Positions 56,810-64,000 of a stretch of 64,000 nucleotides of DNA are shown here, in pieces (within the stretch, counting starts at the first letter, position 1; every line of letters begins with the position of its first letter). The notes beneath the pieces are model-generated. The model was not told where the DNA came from. It did not search any database and saw nothing but the letters and a program-made list of their open reading frames with translations. Location of the stretch: contig OX421496.1 in NCBI GenBank assembly GCA_949126835.1, positions 21,903,844 to 21,967,843 of the forward strand, written 5' to 3'. Position numbers and translations under genes: made by a program. The DNA comes from Anisus vortex (Eukaryota > Mollusca > Gastropoda > Planorbidae).

Positions 56810-59800
56810 TTAGGCCTACAATATTGAAATTGTGCGTTTGCTTAAGGGGTTGTCCATAACTGGTGTCAAACACGTATTTTTTGTTTGTTGTTTGTGTGTG
56901 TAGGCCTACTATTAGTTCATAGGCCTATAGCCTAAAAATAGAAAGAGAAATCATAGATATTTATGGACAAATAAAACAATAGGCCTATGTATATATCTAC
57001 GTGTATTGGTTCAAAAACTTGTCGTAAAAATGGAGCACACCCCCAATCAGTGAGACCACATCATAAAACGATTTCCAATACTTCCAATATTTAAGTGACC
57101 ATATCGAATCTGAATAGCATATATATTCCTGAATTCCTATTAGTTTTATATTAGAGAGGGGGGAGAGACGGAGAGACAGACAGACAGAGATAGCGAGAGA
57201 AACAGAAAGAGGGGCATCTATAGCAGTGGTAGGTCTATTGTTATTATACAGTGACGTAACTAAGATATTTTCTGCCTTATGCGAACCTGCAGTTTAAGCG
57301 GCGTAGCAAGGAGGGGAGCTGCTCCCCGCTGAGGCCATTTTCCGAAAAGTGGGGCCTATTTTAGAAAAAAAAATGTGGCTTTTTCAGTGAAAAAATTTAG
57401 GCTTTTTAAAGTAAAAAAATAGGCTGTCTTTAAAAAAAAAAGGAGAGTTCGTTCAAGAACACGAAGTATGGCCTTTTCTGGAATAAAAAGTGGGACATTT
57501 TAAATATAAGTTTAGCCTATAAAATGAAACCTTTACAAGAATACAAAACGTGGCCGCTTTAAGAAAAAAATGGGGCCTTTTAAAGAAAAAAAAATTGAGA
57601 ATGTGCGTAGCAGAGATGTGCAAAAAAAAAAAAAAAGGCAATAATGGAAGCAGTGACCGCCAGGATGATCTGCGTCATCTATAGCACTCCTGGATACTTC
57701 TGAAATATATCCTCTCCAACATAAATGTTTATGAATCAAACAAAGTGTAAAATGCCAGGAGACAGCATGTAGTGGCGAATGTGCATGAAGTGACATGGGT
57801 CAATGGGTGACTCTTATGTAGAGACGCCCTACTGCCTGCGGATGTGGATTTCTTGTGAGACCTATTCACGGTCAAGGATCATAGAAAAGTCAGTTTCTGG
57901 ATCTTGGATGGAAGAAACGCTACAGACAAATTAAGAAGTTATCCAAATATCGTCTGGAAAGGACAAAAAGAAAAAACAAGAATTTTAAGACCTCGCAAAA
58001 GAGTCATCAAAATAATGTTCGAAAAAGGATTCATAACTTTCATTTAACGTGACGTCAGTTGCACCGGACAAAGAGCGCTCTATCAAGGCCATCGCACATA
58101 CGTTTTTGAAAGTGATCAATACTGAAAGCCGAGTGCAGACGAGCCGTAGTCCTGACGACCATGTTGAGAACCCTGGAGAGAACTAGAGAACTGGGCAAGC
58201 TCCATACTCGCAAGGCTCGAACACTTACCCGACCGTTCCCTCAAGCCAAAATGACAGAAATTTAGTGAATTTGACCGCCTTAGATCAAGGCGATTTTAGC
58301 CAAAAGGCCAAGTGGCAGTTAATGTTAGAGTTTACCAGTGGGAAGACTAAACGGACTATAGCCAAGACCACAGTAAGTTTTTACGATGGTCTTGCTATAG
58401 CCCATACGTTCTCAGCAGTTTTCGGCTCACCGCCCCCTTTTACAATTTTTGTTATCATTCACTGCACCCGCCTCCCGCGAAATTAAATTCAATGAGTCAA
58501 ATTTGGTGCATAAAAAGCCGACTATATTTTTAAAATACTACATTAGACGTTTTTAAAAAGTCACTATAATGAGAAGCTTGTGCCTGGTATGTTGTTAACA
58601 GTTTCTTTAGGCCCTATGTTTGGTTCAATTACGGCAACCTAAACCAGAGGTCGGCAATCTTTTGCTAATGGTGTGCCAAACTAGGATTTCTAATTCATTC
58701 AGCGTGCCAACAGCCTAAAAGTCAAGCTTCTCTATTATACGTGTTTGTATTCTTTTTTATAAGGCAATTAATTTAACTCCTTACGTAGTAAGACCAAGGC
58801 CAAAAGTAAAGGAGATCTATAGAGTATAGAGACAATCTTTACGGCGTTGTATATTCAATATTTAAAATAATAACGTGTTTTTGATTATCATCCTTTTAAT
58901 TTGCTTTTATACCAAATACAAAATTTTATTACCAAAATTTCTAATTTATGGTAACTATTTTGTAAACATTTTCATTTGTTTGTTTTAATAAGGACCTTAC
59001 AGCTGCTAATATTCATTATATTTTGTTCTCAGTTTTAACTGAGATTTTCTTGAATTTGTTTTAGACTTTGATAACTTTTAAATAGCATAGATCCTATCGT
59101 TAATCGGAATTGATACCTAGTAATCATAAAACCTGGGTAGTCAACTTAATGTTTAAGAAATGTGCACACATTTTTTTAGTCATATAATATTTATATAATT
59201 TTCAACTACTTTTTACAATCTGGTCATTGTAAAGTTATAAGTTTTAGGCCATTTAATCTTTTATTCAAGAGAAATAAAAAAACATATTATTACTAGAAAT
59301 ATTAATGCCAAAATAAAAACGGGCTGATTACCTCCCTTTAATTAAAATAAAGTTACTAAATTTGATTCAATAGTGATGACAAACAATTTATGTTTTTTAA
59401 TATAACAAATATTACTGACTAATTATTATTTCTTTAAATAAATCAAGCATTATGGTATTTATTACAAGATTTTTATTATTAGAAGCATACAATTAATTTA
59501 CGTTAAACAATTGTAAATAAACATTTCTTGCATTAATTGTTTGTCCATTTAACTTTAACATCTTTTTAACATTAATAATTACAACAATTGCATGATATAA
59601 TGATATTAAAAAAAAGTCTCTTATATTTATTAAATTAATAAAAACAAATTTTGTTTTAGAATTACTTTTACTTATGTTTAATTATAGAAGAAGAGCATAA
59701 AACTCTTTTAAATGTAATAACATTAGTCTGCATCAATTAATGAAGGCCTTGTTTCTGAATGCTCTTCGCTAATTTAATATGAAGATATATATTTAGTCAA

Positions 59801-60224
59801 TTCTGAGTAGTGAAGTGTAAATGACCTCTTTTAATGATCAACACAGATTTCATTTGCAATAAATACTGTTCATAGGTTGAATCAAAAGCTGAAAGTAGAG
59901 TGAATGTCTGGCACTTGAGTTTCCTGAGCAGTCTCCTTCCAGATTTTCCCGCAAATTGGCACATTCTGTTGCCCATTTCTTAAAAATGTTTCAAAATTCA
60001 ACTGGCTCATTTTAAAATCGCCAATATCCCTCCACTTAAAAAAAAGATCTACATCTAAGAAGGTTGTAATAAGATCAAAAGAGTTAGGCTTGATGTGGTA
60101 TGAAAAAATGAGTACATCAATTTGAAAGTCTTGCCTTTGATTAGAAAACTCCGCTTTGATTGCTTCGGTGTGCTTCTAAAAGAGCCCAAGTATTTATCTT
60201 TATATATAAGATAAGATAAGAATG
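56810..60224. other. Non-coding, no gene seen
   Basis: Contains a GGCGTAGCAAGGAGGGGAGC patch (57299-57350) resembling dispersed transposon ends, a GC-richer stretch at 57640-58480 without a convincing ORF, and very AT-rich sequence at 58740-59900. Confidence 0.5.
58645..58722. mobile_element. hAT MITE of the GGTCGGCAACC family, left part only
   Basis: CAGAGGTCGGCAATCTTTTG followed by GATTTCTAATTCATTCAGCG matches copies 1 and 2. The opposite end is not found, so this copy is truncated. Confidence 0.7.
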
Positions 60225-61590
60225 GGCATTTCTTATAACGCTTCTATCCCTGCTATTAAATTAGCATGCTCAGTGCGCTCTTGGTGTGATTTGCAGTGGC
60301 AGATGTATTAGCCAAAGAGAAAGGTCGTTAAGTTCTTTTTAAAAGATTCTCTCAGTGTCTGAGATAGACTGTTCCATTAAGAAGGCACCATTGACTCAAA
60401 TGAGAGCACTCCCAGGTACGTCTTTCTGTGTCCATCCATACTAGGAGTTTTGAGGAGTGACTGGGTTGAAGAGCGCAGTTCCCTAGATGGCTCATGCCTT
60501 AATATAAGCTCTCGAAGATAAGAAGGAGCAATGCCCTTTATGCATCCGTATGTAATGGACATAATTTTGTGCTCTATTCGCTTTATTACCGGGGGCCAGT
60601 GGAGATCCCTTAGTGTTGGGGAGATATGATCTTGCCTCCTCACCCCCGAAACAATGCGCACCGCGGTGTTCTGCACTCTCTGTAATCTCTGCATCTGGTT
60701 CTGGGGCAAACCCCACAGGCAACTATTGCAGTAATCCAACCTTGACTGGATAAGAGAGACTGCTACGGTGTTGGCTGTCCTTCTATTGAGTTGAGGTCGC
60801 AGCTGACCCAGGGCACGTAGATGAGACGAACACGCTTAACCACAGCACTGATATGTGTAGCCATTGATATTTTAATATCAATAAAAAGGCCAAGGTCTCT
60901 CTCTAACCGTGTTGGACAACGTTATCTCGGAAGCCCCAACCTTGATCGTAGTAATAGAGATTTCCCAAAGACTGACTCCAGAACCACAGATAATTGCCTC
61001 TGTGCCATCCATGCCTTAACTGTTTGACAGCACTCCTCCACATCACCAACAGCAGCATCACAGGCAGATGAATCAGGAAGAAAACTCACGTAAAGCACCG
61101 AGTCATCTGCAAAAAAATTACGAGATGCACAATGGCTCGCGATAATTTTGACAAGCTGAATTGTATACACGGAGAATAAGACGGGCCCTAAAACTGAACC
61201 CTGCGGTACCCCACAGATAAGGGGAGTTTCTTGTGAAGAGGCCAGATTGACTATAACTCGCTGAGTCCTGTCGGGCAGGTAGGAACTAGGAACTAAACCA
61301 ACGAAGAGCAGTCTCAGTGATGCCAACTGCCAACCTCATACTGAAGTCTTGACAGGAGTTATCCATGGTCGATGACATCAAAAGCAGCGCTAAGATCTAG
61401 TAGGACTTTGAGTATCAGATCACGGCGGTCCGCACTACAAAGAACATCATTTATGAAACGAAGTAGTGCTGTCTCACAGCTGTGCCCAAGTCGATACACC
61501 GACTGAAACTTATCTAGTAGGTTATTATTGTTTAGATGCCGGACAAGCTGATTTGACACAACTTTCTCCAGAAGTTTTGATATGTAATGA
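60225..61590 (-). pseudogene. 5'-truncated CR1/L2-type LINE, reverse transcriptase remnant
   Basis: On the minus strand, conserved RT segments appear in order across different frames: KLLEKVVSNQLVRHL and LLDLSAAFDVIDH (about 61585-61360), GVPQGSVLGPVLF and FADDSVLY (about 61215-61085), then the C-terminal region NSCLWGLPQNQMQRLQRVQN and FKKNLTTFLFG (about 60735-60310). LINEs of this type copy their RNA into the genome at nicked sites. Frameshifts and stops break the ORF, and no endonuclease domain remains. The 3' side ends in a short TCTTATCTTATATATA repeat, as expected for a CR1-like tail. A typical dead-on-arrival insertion. Confidence 0.85.
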
Positions 61591-63100
61591 AATATATGCC
61601 TTTATATATAACTTACTTACTTAGACTTAGATACTCCCCCCCCCTTCCTGGACTGTGGTAAATATTTGTCACGCGAAAGTTCAGCCGCCCCCTGGAGAAA
61701 ATTTCTGGCTTCGCCCCTGAATATATAGTGTAGACATTCAGTTATATTCACATATTTTTTTTATATAATCCCAACCGTTCCATGGTCTATTTTTTTTACG
61801 AGCCCATGTCATGTTATGTTGACATGTTTCAGTATTGGTTTAGCTGGCCTAGTTAGCTTACTACAATGTACAATTGATGTTTTCTTCCCCCTTTTGAGAC
61901 ACAGTGATAGACTCGTCCGATCAAAGCCATTTAAAAAGTTTGCTGTCAAAAGTAATGGACTTTTCTGCCATTGGCCCTTCATCAAGGCTAAGACTTTTCA
62001 CCTTTTTGGAAAATATCTAAAAAATGTGCTCTTCAGAATTAGTTCTTTGTCCTTTTTTTTTCTTCTTTGCCAGCATCAATGAAAGTGCCCGTTTTGAAAA
62101 CCATTGTATTGAACATACAAATATCCTGGTTACGGTCTGATGATACAATTTGTGTGGGTGTAGATCTGTGGTTCTTAGTTTTTTTCTTTCTTGTGATTCT
62201 CCACTCTATAATTGTCCCTTAAACTTACGCCTCCCACCCCTTCCCAAAATCCCCTAACCTTGTCATTTATAGCCTACTGTTATCTAGTCTCTATAATTCC
62301 CCACCCCATAAAAATCGATTTGCTCCCCTCCCTCCCCCGTGGGGGCATGAAGCACACTTTTTTTTGGTGCAGACATTTTGAAAAAAAAACTATTTAGGTC
62401 CACATTTTAGCACTCCATTGCAGTATAAGCTTTGGACTGCATTTTAAAGCAGACTTTTTTAAAATTTAAGTGGTTGACATAATGTGACTCAGGCTGAAAA
62501 TATTTCACTTTAAGTTTAGGAAAGTGTTCAGATTGTGCAGCTTAGAAAACGTAGTTTGAATTGTTTTGCACAAGCTAGGGATTCATTCAGAGTCGTAGAA
62601 AAAAAAAAACTGGCACCACCGATGTCAGATCTTATCTGAAATACATGTACATTACAGACGCTCTTTTTATGCAGCAAACTGTTGCATGCTAGATCTATGC
62701 TTTCCCGTAGTTTATTATTAGCCTAATGTACTCTTTGCTCTTACGTCCTCTAGTGTTTCTAGGCTTAGTGATTTAACTATTAATGTTACTCTTGTCAGTT
62801 GTGAATATTAACTAGTAATGGTTAGGTCTACGTCTTGCATTCTGATACCTCCAAGTTAAATCAACACAACACACACATTTTTCTGATAGGATAATGCATT
62901 GGTCAGCTCAAATATTATAGTGGATAACCAATCATCCCGCCCCCAAAATACAGTTTTGGATGTGTATGATATTTTAAATATATTTGGCGTTTCAGAGAGT
63001 CACGGGGAATGATTTTTATTGGTATGACAAGTCTATACAATGGCCGCCCTCTGATAAACCGTTATAATAAATAAAAATGCATGACAACAAAACTACTGGT
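61591..63100. other. Non-coding, no gene seen
   Basis: Includes a fragment (61660-61722) shared with the repeat at 15936-16145, and C-rich patches near 62230-62340. Confidence 0.5.
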
Positions 63101-63442
63101 ATGTGTGTGTAAAGATGTTTATTCAAAGATAGGCAATGTTGTTAGTATAGAAACGCGTTACTTCATAGCACTTTTTACTATTAGTTTAATATCCAATGTT
63201 GCATATAAACGAGCATTTGTCGTAAAACGAACAATAGACATTTAGCATGAAGATAGGAACACTTTAATTAGGATAAATAGGCCTACTACTGGAACTTTAT
63301 ATTTTTAAAGTTCAGGGATGAAAAAACTACAACGGACAAACAAAGCATTTACAAAAGAGTGGAATTCTGTAGAATTCATCTGAGGAAACACTAATAATCA
63401 CATCCTCCCTTAGGGAAACATGGCTATTATACACAGCAGGAT

Positions 63443-63632
63443 CTAGCTCAACAAAGCCAGAAACTCCTCAAAATTGATGATGCCGTCGCCATTTTTATCA
63501 GCTTGGGCAAGGACGGCCTTACAATCGTCATCATATCCGTTCTTGGTCAGGAATGCTTGAAGTTCTTTGGTGTTGATGGTGCCAGAACCGTCAGTGTCAA
63601 TCTCACGGAATGAAGCCCTGAGTGCGCATTCC
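63443..63632 (-). CDS. EF-hand calcium-binding protein, terminal exon
   Basis: A splice acceptor (TTTCTAG) at 63634-63633 opens an exon, first base completing a codon, which reads to a TAG at 63445-63443. The 62 encoded residues hold two canonical EF-hand loops, DTDGSGTINTKE and DKNGDGIINFEE, each with acidic or polar residues at positions 1, 3, 5, 9 and 12. A calmodulin/troponin-C-like protein in which this exon is the C-terminal pair of hands is likely. It would bind calcium in the cytosol; the specific paralogue cannot be named. The upstream exons are outside the window or not visible. An AATAAA on the minus strand near 63121-63116 is a plausible poly(A) signal, giving a 3' UTR of about 330 bases. 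Confidence 0.9.
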
Positions 63633-64000
63633 CTAGAAATAATTATAGGCTAGTGTTAAAACTAGAACTTCTTTTTCTATGTTTCAATATTAGCAAACAG
63701 TTTATTGTATTTTACAGTAGTTACAAAATAAAAATGATATAAAAACATATTCTTCATGGGTGTTTTCAATGTACAACATACCTAGGATACCTACTCATTT
63801 ATTTATTTTTTACATAAAAAACGGTATTATTTAGGCCTACCGGCCTACCATAGCGTACACTGATTGCTGATTATTAATAAAATCTAAAATTTTGTCTGGT
63901 TTGCAAACCACAAGTATTTTGAAGTGTAGACCCAATTCTAAAACCCAGAAGAAGCCAGTATTTGTATGTGTCCAGTGGAAGGGTTGCCGCCAAATAGACA

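Noticed and set aside
57640..58486. Possible gene in a GC-richer stretch including a 73-codon ORF
   Set aside because: No recognisable motif, no splice structure fitting a protein family, and stops in all frames nearby.

Overview
The window looks like animal nuclear DNA, most likely from a mollusc and probably a heterobranch gastropod. That is an inference: AT-rich non-coding sequence, many small DNA transposons and tRNA-derived SINEs, long minisatellites, a strikingly over-represented TAGGCCTA palindrome, and a metazoan ZNF277 gene with 13 coding exons. No prokaryotic organisation is visible.

Layout. 1-6404 is an LTR retrotransposon whose 5' LTR is cut by the window edge. Its single ORF reads gag (SCAN-like capsid, CCHC knuckle), protease, integrase and then the start of reverse transcriptase. 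That is the unusual integrase-before-RT order of Gmr1-type Ty3/gypsy elements, and most of RT and all but the tail of RNase H are deleted. 6405-22210 has no convincing gene. It holds hAT-type and piggyBac-type miniature transposons, copies of two SINE families, a perfect 57-bp foldback, a 39-bp tandem repeat and microsatellites. 22271-27118 (+) is an uninterrupted 1615-codon ORF for a disordered, multi-tyrosine, proline-rich docking-like protein. It is preceded without a gap by an in-frame 19-codon upstream ORF. 27119-46052 is gene-poor. It holds two piggyBac/other MITEs, a 2-kb-spaced direct duplication, an ~80-copy 29-bp satellite with a 16-monomer higher-order repeat, and two 23-bp minisatellites.

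46053-55931 (-) is a 13-coding-exon ZNF277 orthologue. I reconstructed it from splice sites; all phases agree and predict 670 aa, longer than the vertebrate protein because of a large acidic N-terminal exon. Its introns carry tandem repeats, two SINEs and a hAT MITE. 56342-56802 is a 461-bp inverted-repeat transposon. 60225-61590 (-) is a 5'-truncated, frameshifted CR1/L2-type LINE. 63443-63632 (-) is the terminal exon of a small EF-hand calcium-binding protein.

The three host genes show no sign of working together; this is an ordinary animal locus rich in repeats. The items most worth a second look are the Gmr1-order element with its RT/RNase H deletion, the docking-like protein with its abutting uORF, the satellite higher-order structure, and the TAGGCCTA excess.
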